From CAZDDB01 sp963843285 (lineage in GTDB: Bacteria; Acidobacteriota; HRBIN11; JAKEFK01), in the NCBI GenBank assembly GCA_963843285.1, contig CAWJJO010000016.1, forward strand, positions 72,413-136,412: 64,000 nt of DNA, read 5' to 3'. Below, one piece after another: positions 41,873 to 50,234 of the stretch (position 1 is the first letter of the stretch; each line of letters opens with the position of its first letter). Made by a program: the position numbers and the translations under genes. The notes beneath the pieces are model-generated. The model did no database searches. It was given only the letters and a program-made list of their open reading frames with translations, and was not told where the DNA came from.

Positions 41873-42436
41873 ATGCTACCAACAAGAGAAGAGGCGTTAG
41901 AAATTCTGCACGAACATACGCAATCGGAGAGTCTCCGCAAGCACGGGTACTCTGTAGAAGCAGTGATGCGCGCCTATGGCGAGAAACATGGAGAGAACCC
42001 GGAGCTATTTGCGCTGGTTGGTTTGCTTCACGATTTTGATTATGAGCTGTACCCAAATGCGCCCGATCATCCGCTGAAAGGCTCCGAAATTTTGCGTTCC
42101 AGAAATTTTCCGGAAGAAATCGTTTACGCGATTCAGTGTCATGCGGATTATCTCGGGTTAGAGCGGAAAGCACTTGTGGATAAGGCGATCTTCGCACTGG
42201 ATGAGCTCACCGGATTCATTGTTGCGTGTACACTTGTGAAGCCCAGCAAGAGTTTGTCGGAAATCGAACCGAAATCAGTTCGAAAGAAACTGAAGGACAA
42301 GGCTTTCGCGCGGAGCGTATTGCGCGAGGATATTTACAAAGGAGCCGAACAACTCGGCGCGAATCTGGATGATCTGATTCTTTTTGTTGCCGACGCTTTG
42401 AAGCCGGTGGCAACGCAAATCGGCTTGAATCCATAA
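41873..42436 (+). CDS. HD-domain hydrolase-like protein
   Basis: 187 residues from ATG 41873. LVGLLHDFDYELYPNAPDHPLKGSEIL and IQCHADYL show the H...HD...D pattern of the metal-dependent HD phosphohydrolase fold; the first His would be in the HGYSVEAVMRAYG helix. Small stand-alone HD proteins often act on nucleotides. An in-frame TTG at 41831 lies in the preceding repeat and is not credible. Confidence 0.83.
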   Translation: MLPTREEALEILHEHTQSESLRKHGYSVEAVMRAYGEKHGENPELFALVGLLHDFDYELYPNAPDHPLKGSEILRSRNFPEEIVYAIQCHADYLGLERKALVDKAIFALDELTGFIVACTLVKPSKSLSEIEPKSVRKKLKDKAFARSVLREDIYKGAEQLGANLDDLILFVADALKPVATQIGLNP

Positions 42437-42439
42437 GGA

Positions 42440-42511
42440 GTCACACAATGGCACAAAGTCATCAATCAAAATAGATTCCTTCTATTCGTGTCTTCGTGCC
42501 TTTGTGGTTAC
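42440..42511. repeat. CACGAAG-type hairpin repeat, copy 4
   Basis: TCACACAATGGCACAAAGTC and ATTCGTGTCTTCGTGCCTTTGTGGTT; the left arm is shortened. Between the HD and DUF4126 genes. Confidence 0.65.
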
Positions 42512-42529
42512 GCTTCCTAAAAATCTAAA

Positions 42530-43138
42530 ATGGTACCTTTTTCAACTCTTGCAACTTTATTTAGTCTCGGTTTCTTCTCCGGATTGAACGTGTATGCGGT
42601 TGTGTTTGTCTCCGGACTTGCGATCCGCTATCACTGGCTGAGTCTCACTCCGTCGCTCCAGTCTTTGGATTTTCTGGCCCATCCAGGTGTCATTATTACC
42701 GCGGGGGTGCTTTACGCCGTCGAGTTCGTAGCAGACAAGATTCCGTGGGTGGACAATGTGTGGGATGCGATCCATACGGTTGTGCGTCCGCTCGCGGCGG
42801 TCTTTCTTGCGTTGCACGTGCTCGGGGATCAGAGTCCCGCCTTGAAAACGATCGCGGCACTGATTTGTGGGACTCTCGCCCTAACGTCTCACGCAGCAAA
42901 AGCGGGAACTCGGATCTCCACAAATCTGGTTTCTCCCGCCGAACCGTTCAGCAATATCGGATTAAGCCTGGCAGAGGACGCTGTCGTGATTGTGGCGCTC
43001 TACTTTGTGTATGAGCACCCCTATATTGCCATGGGAATCGTGCTCGGATTTGTTGCTCTGATCGTCTGGTTCGCCCCAAAGCTGATCCGGGCAATCCGGT
43101 CTATTTTCCGTCGGAAAAATCCTGCTCCAGCCCCTTGA
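42530..43138 (+). CDS. DUF4126 membrane protein
   Basis: 202 residues with about five membrane helices. LGFFSGLNVYAVVFVSGL, a central ADKIPWVDNVWDAIHTVVRPLAA and SHAAKAGTRISTNLVSPAEPFSNIGLSLAEDAVVI match the DUF4126 family, whose function is unknown. The C-terminus is basic (RSIFRRKNPAPAP). The iscR promoter begins inside its last codons. Confidence 0.83.
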   Translation: MVPFSTLATLFSLGFFSGLNVYAVVFVSGLAIRYHWLSLTPSLQSLDFLAHPGVIITAGVLYAVEFVADKIPWVDNVWDAIHTVVRPLAAVFLALHVLGDQSPALKTIAALICGTLALTSHAAKAGTRISTNLVSPAEPFSNIGLSLAEDAVVIVALYFVYEHPYIAMGIVLGFVALIVWFAPKLIRAIRSIFRRKNPAPAP

Positions 43139-43163
43139 CATCCGGGTGCCAAACCGGTAAATT
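43135..43163 (+). promoter_or_regulatory. Promoter of the isc operon
   Basis: TTGACA (43135-43140), exactly 17 bases, TAAATT (43158-43163): near consensus. The -35 box overlaps the end of the DUF4126 gene. Confidence 0.75.
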
Positions 43164-43170
43164 AGTGATA

Positions 43171-43189
43171 TTGGAGTGGAGTAGTCCAA
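43171..43189. promoter_or_regulatory. Candidate IscR operator
   Basis: TTGGA (43171-43175), 9 bases, TCCAA (43185-43189): an inverted repeat at the predicted transcription start, 20 bases before iscR. Position fits autorepression by the Rrf2-family protein encoded next. The sequence is not the E. coli IscR consensus. Confidence 0.45.
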
Positions 43190-43208
43190 CTTCAACAGGA
43201 CCTACGAC

Positions 43209-43664
43209 ATGGAAATCACACACGCCACACTGGATGCTGTCTATGCGTTGATCTATTTCTACTTGCAGCCAAGCGGGCAAGTTGTTGACTTGCATAAGCT
43301 TTCGGAAGCTCTGGATGTCCCGCAAAGCTATATGTCTAAGGTGTTGCAGCAACTCCAGAGAAGCGGATATCTTGTGTCGCAGATGGGTTCAAAGGGTGGC
43401 TACCGCCTGACAAAGAACGTTGAGCAGACGACGATGAGAGATGTTGTGCTGGCAATGCAGGGGGAGACAATGCTTCAAGAGTGTCTTTCGGACCATTTCA
43501 CCTGCGGGCGGTTTAAGAAGTGTTCGGTCTTGCGTCATGTAAAGGAAATTCAACAGACTGTAAACCGGATGTTGGACCAGATGACCATCGGTCAGCTTGC
43601 AACTGAGATGGAGTTCAACGAACGGAGAGTAGTAACTCCGCCGGTCAGCCTGGGAGTGCAGTAG
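43209..43664 (+). CDS. iscR: Rrf2-family regulator, IscR-like
   Basis: 151 residues. Winged helix at 1-70 (QSYMSKVLQQLQRSGYLVSQMGSKGGYRL) followed by three cysteines C92, C99 and C105 that can bind a [2Fe-2S] cluster, the IscR arrangement except that the first spacing is one residue longer (C-x6-C-x5-C instead of x5, x5). Heads the isc operon and so probably adjusts it to Fe-S demand. Followed 3 bases later by def. Confidence 0.88.
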   Translation: MEITHATLDAVYALIYFYLQPSGQVVDLHKLSEALDVPQSYMSKVLQQLQRSGYLVSQMGSKGGYRLTKNVEQTTMRDVVLAMQGETMLQECLSDHFTCGRFKKCSVLRHVKEIQQTVNRMLDQMTIGQLATEMEFNERRVVTPPVSLGVQ

Positions 43665-43667
43665 GAC

Positions 43668-44192
43668 ATGGCAATTTTAGATATTGTTTATTACGGTGAT
43701 CCCCGGCTGGAAACTCTTTCCAAACCGGAGCCGGAAGTGACCCCTGAAGTGCGGCACTTCGTAAAAGACATGTTCGAAACGATGTATTTTACAAACGGCG
43801 TTGGACTTTCAGCGCCCCAGGTGGGCGTGAACAAGCGGGTTCTGGTGATCGATGTCAGCGGCGGCAGCGATCGCGGCAAACAGGTAGTGATGATCAATCC
43901 GGTGATTATCAAAGAAGATGGGGAACAAAAAGGGCCCGAAGGGTGCTTGAGTTTCCCCGGGTTGTTTGCCGATGTAAAGCGTCCGAATATTGTGCGCGTG
44001 AAAAGTCTCAATCTGGATGGACAGGAGATTGAGATAGAAGGCTCCGGCTTGCTGGCTCGCGCCATGCATCATGAAATCGATCATCTGGATGGAATTCTAT
44101 TTACAGAACGGATGAAGAAATCGGACCGCGAAGCCATCATCAAGAAAATGAAGAAGATGTCTCTTCCAATCAGGGAAAAGACTCTTGTTTAA
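43668..44192 (+). CDS. def: Peptide deformylase
   Basis: 174 residues. Removes the formyl group from new proteins; iron enzyme. The three family motifs are present: GVGLSAPQVG, EGCLSFPG and HEIDHLDG, the Cys and two His being metal ligands. Lies between iscR and iscS, 12 bases from iscS, so it should be under the isc promoter, which is an unusual place for def. Confidence 0.96.
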   Translation: MAILDIVYYGDPRLETLSKPEPEVTPEVRHFVKDMFETMYFTNGVGLSAPQVGVNKRVLVIDVSGGSDRGKQVVMINPVIIKEDGEQKGPEGCLSFPGLFADVKRPNIVRVKSLNLDGQEIEIEGSGLLARAMHHEIDHLDGILFTERMKKSDREAIIKKMKKMSLPIREKTLV

Positions 44193-44204
44193 GGGGAAGA
44201 AATC

Positions 44205-45419
44205 ATGAAACTGCCGATTTTTATGGATAATCACTCCACAACTCCAGTGGATCCGCGGGTGTTGGAAGAAATGCTTCCGTACTTTACGGAAGATTTTGGA
44301 AATGCTGCCAGCCGCAATCATGCGTTCGGCTGGAAGGCCGAAGAAGGCGTCGAGAGAGGACGCTCCCGGATTGCAGCCCTGATTCATGCAGATCCCAAAG
44401 AGATTGTGTTTACAAGCGGGGCAACAGAATCCAACAATCTCGCGCTCAAGGGCGTAGCGGAGATGTATGCGGAGAAGGGCGACCATATCATCACTTGCGT
44501 GACCGAACACAAAGCGGTGCTGGACACGTGCAAGCGTTTGGAGAAGCTCGGGAAGCGCGTGACGTATCTGCCGGTGGATCAATACGGGCAGATTGATTTG
44601 GACGAACTTCGCGATTCGATCACCGAAAAGACGATTCTTGTTTCGATCATGTATGCGAATAATGAAGTCGGTACGCTGCAAAAGATCAAGGAGATTGCGA
44701 AGATTGCAAAAGAGAAGGGCATCCTGGTGCACAGCGATGCCGTTCAGGCAGTCGGCAAAATTCCAGTTGATGTGAATGATTTGAACGTGGATCTGATGTC
44801 CCTGACGGCGCACAAACTGTACGGCCCCAAGGGCGTTGGCGCGCTGTATGTGCGAAAGAAGGGCCCACGCGTTCGGCTGGTTGCGCAAATGGATGGTGGT
44901 GGTCATGAACGCGGAATGCGATCCGGCACGTTGAATGTTCCCGGAATTGTCGGATTTGGAAAGGCATGCGAAATCGCGGGTGAAGTCATGCCGGAAGAAA
45001 TGAGACGCCTTGCGGGCCTTCGGGATGAGCTTCGTCACGCCATCGAGAGTAATCTGGAAGAAGTTTTCTTGAACGGTCACCCTACAGAGCGGTTGCCCAA
45101 CAATCTGAACATCAGTTTCGCGTATGTGGAAGGGGAATCGCTGTTGATGGGGTTGGACGATATCGCCGTCTCATCCGGTTCGGCATGCACGTCTGCAACG
45201 CTGGAACCTTCGTATGTTTTGAAGGCGCTCGGAGTGGGAGAAGATCTGGCTCACACTTCGATCCGCTTCGGCTTGGGGAGATTTAATACCAAAGAAGAAG
45301 TGGATTACGTGATTCAGAAAGTGATCAATAATGTCAATCGCCTCAGAGAAATGTCCCCTCTGTACGAAATGGCGAAAGAAGGAATTGACCTGAAAAAGGT
45401 CTCGTGGGGACGGGAATAA
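44205..45419 (+). CDS. iscS: Cysteine desulfurase IscS
   Basis: 404 residues, same length as E. coli IscS. PLP enzyme that takes sulfur from cysteine. PLP lysine K204 (TAHKLYGPKG) and the persulfide cysteine C328 in the mobile loop SSGSACTSATLEPSYVL match the group I desulfurases. Also supplies sulfur for tRNA thiolation and, perhaps, molybdenum cofactor sulfuration. GGGGAAG lies before the start. Confidence 0.97.
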   Translation: MKLPIFMDNHSTTPVDPRVLEEMLPYFTEDFGNAASRNHAFGWKAEEGVERGRSRIAALIHADPKEIVFTSGATESNNLALKGVAEMYAEKGDHIITCVTEHKAVLDTCKRLEKLGKRVTYLPVDQYGQIDLDELRDSITEKTILVSIMYANNEVGTLQKIKEIAKIAKEKGILVHSDAVQAVGKIPVDVNDLNVDLMSLTAHKLYGPKGVGALYVRKKGPRVRLVAQMDGGGHERGMRSGTLNVPGIVGFGKACEIAGEVMPEEMRRLAGLRDELRHAIESNLEEVFLNGHPTERLPNNLNISFAYVEGESLLMGLDDIAVSSGSACTSATLEPSYVLKALGVGEDLAHTSIRFGLGRFNTKEEVDYVIQKVINNVNRLREMSPLYEMAKEGIDLKKVSWGRE

Positions 45420-45434
45420 TAAAAAAGGATGAGT

Positions 45435-45468
45435 GCAGAAGGATGAAGGATGAACGGAGGCCTTCTGC
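45435..45468. repeat. Hairpin between iscS and iscU
   Basis: GCAGAAGG (45435-45442) and CCTTCTGC (45461-45468), perfect 8-bp arms with 18-base loop, in a 70-base gap that also holds AAGGATGA direct repeats. Could set the relative expression of iscS and iscU by RNA processing. Confidence 0.5.
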
Positions 45469-45489
45469 ATTCTGAGTTTGGAGGAACAA

Positions 45490-45873
45490 ATGGCTTATAC
45501 AGATAAAGTTGTCGATCATTACAAAAATCCGCGAAATGTGGGAAGCATGGATAAGAGCGACCCGATGGTAGGAACCGGGATCGTGGGAGCTCCGGAATGC
45601 GGCGACGTGATGAAGCTGCAGATCCGGATCAACGATCAGAGCGGAGTCATTGAAGACGCGAAGTTTAAGACTTTCGGTTGCGGTAGCGCGATCGCCAGTT
45701 CCAGCCTGGTTACCGAATGGGTAAAGGGGAAAACAGTGGACGAAGCGTTGAAAATCAAGAACACCGAAATTGTGGAAGAGCTGAATCTTCCGCCGATCAA
45801 GATCCATTGTTCGGTTCTTGCTGAAGACGCGATCAAAGCCGCAATTGCGGATTACAAGAAAAAGAAAGACTGA
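45490..45873 (+). CDS. iscU: Fe-S scaffold protein IscU
   Basis: 127 residues from ATG 45490 behind GGAGGAAC. The cluster is assembled on C37, C64 and C107 with D39 (PECGD, FGCGSA, IHCSV). LPPIK (100-104) is the HscA-recognition motif (LPPVK in E. coli), so the scaffold and the hscA/hscB chaperones of the operon match. Confidence 0.97.
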   Translation: MAYTDKVVDHYKNPRNVGSMDKSDPMVGTGIVGAPECGDVMKLQIRINDQSGVIEDAKFKTFGCGSAIASSSLVTEWVKGKTVDEALKIKNTEIVEELNLPPIKIHCSVLAEDAIKAAIADYKKKKD

Positions 45874-45885
45874 GGAACAACGCAC

Positions 45886-46218
45886 ATGGCACTGGATATT
45901 GGCATTTCTGAGACGGCTGCCACTCAGATCAAGCATTTGATCGATGCGAAGAATCTGACTGGCTTCGGCCTGCGGATGGGCGTCAAAGGCGGCGGATGCT
46001 CCGGACTGACATACGATATCAGTTTTGAAAACGAGACAAAGACCGGAGACAAGATTGCGGACGTCAACGGCGTCAAAGTATTTATCGACTTCAAGAGCTA
46101 TTTATATCTGAGAGGCACCACACTGGAATTTTCCACAGACCCTCTGAACGGCGGATTTTCGTTCCAAAACCCCAACGCAAAGAAATCGTGCGGGTGCGGT
46201 ACTTCTTTTTCCGTTTAA
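45886..46218 (+). CDS. iscA: Fe-S carrier protein IscA
   Basis: 110 residues, A-type carrier. C38 (GGCSGLTY), C102 and C104 (SCGCG) are the three conserved cysteines. Accepts clusters from IscU and hands them to [4Fe-4S] enzymes, many of which are coded nearby (lipA, moaA, thiC, nuo, cox). Confidence 0.96.
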   Translation: MALDIGISETAATQIKHLIDAKNLTGFGLRMGVKGGGCSGLTYDISFENETKTGDKIADVNGVKVFIDFKSYLYLRGTTLEFSTDPLNGGFSFQNPNAKKSCGCGTSFSV

Positions 46219-46275
46219 GCCATTTGAATTCTTTGGGGGCGGTGCAGCAGCCGCTCTTGCAAGCTTTAACTTCCT

Positions 46276-46944
46276 ATGAATCAGACAGAGATTGTTTCAA
46301 AGATTGTGTGCCCGCACTGCGGAAGGGAGTCTATTCCTGCCGATTTCTGTTCGGAATGCGGCCGGATTCTCCCTGTTTCTGAAGCGCAGTCACATTATCA
46401 GGTTCTCGGTTATGACCAGGAGACTTTGAGCGTGGATCTTTCCGATCTGGAAAAGCGCTTATTTACGCTCAGCAAGAAATTTCATCCGGACCGTTTTGCA
46501 AGCCGGTCTTCATTGGAGCAGCAGTTTTCACACGACCGGTCTTCGGCGATCAACAATGCGTACCGCATTCTCAAGGATCCGATCACGCGCGCGAAATACA
46601 TTGTAGAAAAAGAGCTTGGCTCGATCGAAGAAAAGTCCGCGAAAGTCCCGATCGAGATGGCGGATTTCTTTTTTGAGATTGACGATATTCTGGACACGAT
46701 CCGGGAATGTGATGGTAAGCCGGACGCTTCTGCGGTTCAGGAAGTACAAAACGCGGAACGGGATCTGAATGCAAAAGGGAAGGGACTGGAAGCGGACCTT
46801 CAGCAGCAGTTTGCAAAATACGATCAATCGCACGACCGGCAGATCGTAGAGAAAATGAAAGAAATCTTATCGGAGCGTTCGTATATCAAGTCCTTCCTTC
46901 GTCAGATCGATTCAACCCTGAATGGCGAGGAAGAGAAGAATTAA
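46276..46944 (+). CDS. hscB: J-domain co-chaperone HscB with N-terminal zinc ribbon
   Basis: 222 residues. J domain with HPD at 70-72 (KKFHPDRF) and a C-terminal helical domain that contacts IscU. Residues 1-35 add a zinc ribbon (C12, C15, C25, C28), absent from E. coli HscB but known from human HSCB, where it has C-x2-C pairs. Stimulates HscA ATPase. Confidence 0.92.
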   Translation: MNQTEIVSKIVCPHCGRESIPADFCSECGRILPVSEAQSHYQVLGYDQETLSVDLSDLEKRLFTLSKKFHPDRFASRSSLEQQFSHDRSSAINNAYRILKDPITRAKYIVEKELGSIEEKSAKVPIEMADFFFEIDDILDTIRECDGKPDASAVQEVQNAERDLNAKGKGLEADLQQQFAKYDQSHDRQIVEKMKEILSERSYIKSFLRQIDSTLNGEEEKN

Positions 46945-47014
46945 CCACGGAGAGCACGAAGCACACGGAGTAAGGGCATTGTCTTCCTCCGTGCCCTCCG
47001 TGTTCTCCGTGGTG
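46942..47014. repeat. CACGGAG-type hairpin repeat, copy 5
   Basis: TTAACCACGGAGAGCACGAAGCACACGGAG and CTCCGTGCCCTCCGTGTTCTCCGTGG, inverted arms with 9-base steps. The left arm begins at the hscB stop codon; inside the isc operon between hscB and hscA. Confidence 0.85.
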
Positions 47015-47031
47015 AAATAAGGAGTCATAGT

Positions 47032-48918
47032 ATGGGATTGGAAATTGGAATCGGATCGGCCACGAAAGAGAAGCCGCTGGCCGTGGGAATCGACCTTGGA
47101 ACAACTAATAGTTTAGTAGCATACGTCCAGAATGACGTGCCCACCGTGATTCCGGGTCCGGATGGAAAGAGTCTGGTGCCTTCGGTTGTATCCTTTCAGC
47201 CGGACAATCTGTTTACCGGCGCAGCCGCGAAAAAGTATCAATTGACGGATGCAAAGCACACTGTCTATTCGGTAAAACGGTTGATGGGAAAGGGAATGGA
47301 CGACATTCGTCCCGAACTTTCCTTGCTGCCCTATGAGATCCAGGGTCACGGCAAAGAAATTGTTAAAATCCGGATTAACAATCGTGAATACACACCTCCG
47401 GAAATTTCCGCTTTGATTCTCAAGGAGCTCAAGTTTATTGCGGAAAAGGAATTGAAACGAAGCATTGTACAGACAGTCATCACAGTACCTGCATACTTCA
47501 ACGATGCCCAGCGGCAGGCAACCAAGGATGCCGGCAAGCTTGCCGGTCTTGAGGTGTTGCGAATTCTGAACGAGCCGACTGCTGCCGCTCTTGCTTACGG
47601 GCTGGACAAAATCAAAGAGGGAACGATTGCGGTCTACGATTTTGGCGGCGGTACCTTCGATATTTCCATCTTAAAAGTCAAAGACGGTATTTTCCAGGTA
47701 CTCGCGACCAACGGCGACACTCATCTGGGTGGGGATGACATTGATGTCCGCGTGTCCCATTTTCTGATGGACATGATCCGAAAATTCGGCTGGGAAGGTG
47801 AATTTGACGCGAACACAACTCAGGTGATTCTCGACGCGGCGGAGAAAGCAAAACTGGAACTTTCAAGCACCCAAGAGACGTTGGTCCGTTTCCCGCTTGG
47901 TAAGCGGAATTTCGAATTTCCATTGAAGCGTTCTGATCTTGAAGCGCTGACAGGCGATATCGTGGAGCGCACAATCCGTCCGTGCCGCGCAGCGCTGCGC
48001 GATGCAGGTATGGAGCCGGAAAGCATCGACGAAGTCGTTCTGGTTGGCGGAAGCACTCGCATGCCGCTTGTCCGGCAGAAGGTTCAGGAGTTATTCCGCC
48101 GAACTCCAAAGTGTGATCTGAACCCGGATGAAGTCGTGGCGCTCGGCGCTGCAATCCAGGCGGATATTCTGGCGGGCACTTCTACACAGGAAGTTCTACT
48201 ACTTGATATCACACCTCTCTCTCTTGGAATTGAGACCTACGGCGGCGGGATGGCCAAGCTGATTGAGCGCAATTCCACAATTCCGACATCCGCCTCTGAA
48301 TACTTTACAACTTTCGTCGATGGACAGACTTCGATCGATGTCCATGTATTGCAGGGCGACCGCGAACTGGCAAAGGATAACCGGAGTCTTGCCCGCTTCG
48401 CCCTGAAAGGAATCGATCCGATGCCTGCAGGCCTGCCGCGTATTGAGGTAACGTTCATGATCGATGCCAACGGAATTCTCAATGTAACTGCTCGCGATAT
48501 GCGAACCGGCAAACTGCAGTCCATTGAAGTCAAGCCAACCTATGGTTTGACCGATGAGGAAGTCGAGAAGATGCTTCTGGATTCGATGGAATCCGCTGAA
48601 TCAGATTTCTCCGCGCGAATGATGATTGATGCCCGGAATGACGCCGATATCGTGCTGCGCGCGACCGACAAAGCAATGAAGCGTGCAGATGAGTTCCTGA
48701 CCGGTGAAGAAAAGAATGCAATTCTTCAGGCAAAAAAGGATTTGCTGGACGCCTATAAGGGAGAGGACCATTCTGTGGTTCGTGAAAAAATTGAACGGCT
48801 CGATGCGGCGACACAAAAACTCGCTCAGGGGATCATGGACAGAACGATTGCCGACGCTCTTCGAAATAAGAGTCTGAACGAGCTGGAAGAAGAAGCGGAG
48901 AAAACTACCCACAAGTAG
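47032..48918 (+). CDS. hscA: Hsp70 chaperone HscA
   Basis: 628 residues, close to E. coli HscA (616). Nucleotide-binding motifs GIDLGTTNSLVAYV, VYDFGGGTFDISIL and VVLVGGSTRMPLV; substrate-binding domain from about 390. The operon position next to hscB, iscU with LPPIK and iscX makes HscA rather than DnaK the safe call. Releases clusters from IscU using ATP. Confidence 0.95.
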   Translation: MGLEIGIGSATKEKPLAVGIDLGTTNSLVAYVQNDVPTVIPGPDGKSLVPSVVSFQPDNLFTGAAAKKYQLTDAKHTVYSVKRLMGKGMDDIRPELSLLPYEIQGHGKEIVKIRINNREYTPPEISALILKELKFIAEKELKRSIVQTVITVPAYFNDAQRQATKDAGKLAGLEVLRILNEPTAAALAYGLDKIKEGTIAVYDFGGGTFDISILKVKDGIFQVLATNGDTHLGGDDIDVRVSHFLMDMIRKFGWEGEFDANTTQVILDAAEKAKLELSSTQETLVRFPLGKRNFEFPLKRSDLEALTGDIVERTIRPCRAALRDAGMEPESIDEVVLVGGSTRMPLVRQKVQELFRRTPKCDLNPDEVVALGAAIQADILAGTSTQEVLLLDITPLSLGIETYGGGMAKLIERNSTIPTSASEYFTTFVDGQTSIDVHVLQGDRELAKDNRSLARFALKGIDPMPAGLPRIEVTFMIDANGILNVTARDMRTGKLQSIEVKPTYGLTDEEVEKMLLDSMESAESDFSARMMIDARNDADIVLRATDKAMKRADEFLTGEEKNAILQAKKDLLDAYKGEDHSVVREKIERLDAATQKLAQGIMDRTIADALRNKSLNELEEEAEKTTHK

Positions 48919-48941
48919 AGCTATAATAAATGGGAATGCCA

Positions 48942-49142
48942 ATGAAATTCACCTGGAGAGATGCGGAAGAGATCGCGATTCAATTGTCGGAAAAACACCC
49001 GGACATGAATCCCCTTTCTTTACGCTTTACCGATCTACACAGGATGGTAACCGAGCTCCCTGACTTTCAGGATGATCCAAAGGCATCCAACGAAGGAATT
49101 CTTGAGGCGATCCAGATGGCCTGGTTAGATGAGAAAGAATGA
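48942..49142 (+). CDS. iscX: Fe-S assembly protein IscX
   Basis: 66 residues from ATG 48942 (MKFTWRDAEEIAIQL), exactly the length of E. coli IscX; ATG 48930 is also in frame. RFTDLHRMV, DFQDDPKASNEGILEAIQMAWLDE is the acidic conserved signature. Binds IscS and iron and tunes cluster assembly. Last gene of the isc operon; no ferredoxin gene is included. Confidence 0.93.
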   Translation: MKFTWRDAEEIAIQLSEKHPDMNPLSLRFTDLHRMVTELPDFQDDPKASNEGILEAIQMAWLDEKE

Positions 49143-49157
49143 ACCGCAAAGACCTAG

Positions 49158-50129
49158 ATGTTAATTGATAAGTTCGGTAGACATGCGACAGATCTTCGGA
49201 TCAGCGTAACCGATCGCTGCAACTATCGCTGTGTTTATTGCATGCCTGCCTCGGTCGAATGGCTTCCCAAACCTCAGATCCTTACGTTTGAAGAGATCGA
49301 ATCCCTTACACGCATCTTCATCGACGAAGGCGTTACGCAGCTTCGCATCACAGGCGGCGAACCCCTTGTGCGCCGCGACCTCAATCGCCTGATCGAACGT
49401 CTTGCTGCTCTGGATGGCATCATTGATATCTCATTGACAACGAACGGCTACTTTTTGAAACAGCAGGCGCAAGCGCTCAAGGATGCCGGAATTTCTCGCA
49501 TCAATATTAGCCTCGACTCACTTCGGCCGGACCGGTTTGCCGAGATTACCCGGACGGATTCGTTTCCACGTGTAATCGAAGGGATCGAAGAAGCACAAAA
49601 GGTTGGATTCGACCCGATTAAAATCAATTGTGTCGCGATTCGAGGATTCAACGATGACGAGATCGTGGACTTTCTGAAATGGGGAGCGGAGAACCACCTC
49701 CAGATCCGGTTCATTGAATTCATGCCGCTGGACGGCGATCATCATTGGAAGCGTGAAAATGTGATGACCAAAAGGGAAATTCTGGAGAAGGCGCGCCAGT
49801 TTGTTCCCGTAAACGAGATTGTGGCGAGTGACCCTGCGCCTGCGACGAAGTTCTCTTACGCGGCAACTGAGTTTGGTGTGATCCCTTCAGTTTCTGAGCC
49901 ATTTTGTGCGAGCTGTTCCCGCATCCGCATTACGGCTGATGGAAAGTTTCGTACCTGCTTGTTTGCGATCGAAGAGACGGACTTACGCGGACCTCTGCGT
50001 TCGGGGGCTTCCACCAAAGATCTGGCGTCTCTACTTCGTGACGCGGTAGCGCATAAATGGGCAGGTCATAAAATCAACGATCCTGATTTTGAACAACCCG
50101 AGCGGGCGATGTACGCCATCGGAGGATGA
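49158..50129 (+). CDS. moaA: GTP 3',8-cyclase MoaA
   Basis: 323 residues. First step of molybdopterin synthesis, needed here for CO dehydrogenase. Radical SAM cluster C21, C25, C28 (CNYRCVYC), a second cluster at CASC...C (PFCASCSRIRITADGKFRTC), and the C-terminal Gly-Gly required for catalysis. Starts 15 bases after iscX and may be read from the isc operon. Confidence 0.96.
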   Translation: MLIDKFGRHATDLRISVTDRCNYRCVYCMPASVEWLPKPQILTFEEIESLTRIFIDEGVTQLRITGGEPLVRRDLNRLIERLAALDGIIDISLTTNGYFLKQQAQALKDAGISRINISLDSLRPDRFAEITRTDSFPRVIEGIEEAQKVGFDPIKINCVAIRGFNDDEIVDFLKWGAENHLQIRFIEFMPLDGDHHWKRENVMTKREILEKARQFVPVNEIVASDPAPATKFSYAATEFGVIPSVSEPFCASCSRIRITADGKFRTCLFAIEETDLRGPLRSGASTKDLASLLRDAVAHKWAGHKINDPDFEQPERAMYAIGG

Positions 50130-50132
50130 AAG

Positions 50133-50219
50133 GAATTCACCGCAGAGGCGCGGAGAACGCAGAGAGAATTCTAATTCTCATTCCTGCCTCTGCGACCTCT
50201 GTGTCTCTGCGGTGAATTC
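50133..50219. repeat. CGCAGAG-type hairpin repeat, copy 6
   Basis: GAATTCACCGCAGAG (50133-50147) and CTCTGCGGTGAATTC (50205-50219) are perfect 15-bp inverted ends; the inside continues GCGCGGAG AACGCAGAG with 9-base steps. Between moaA and thiC. Confidence 0.9.
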
Positions 50220-50234
50220 AGAGAGGTGATGTAG

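Noticed and set aside
50130..50234. TPP riboswitch before thiC
   Set aside because: The gap is filled by an inverted repeat of the CGCAGAG family; no thi-box (CUGAGA) or second conserved stem is visible.
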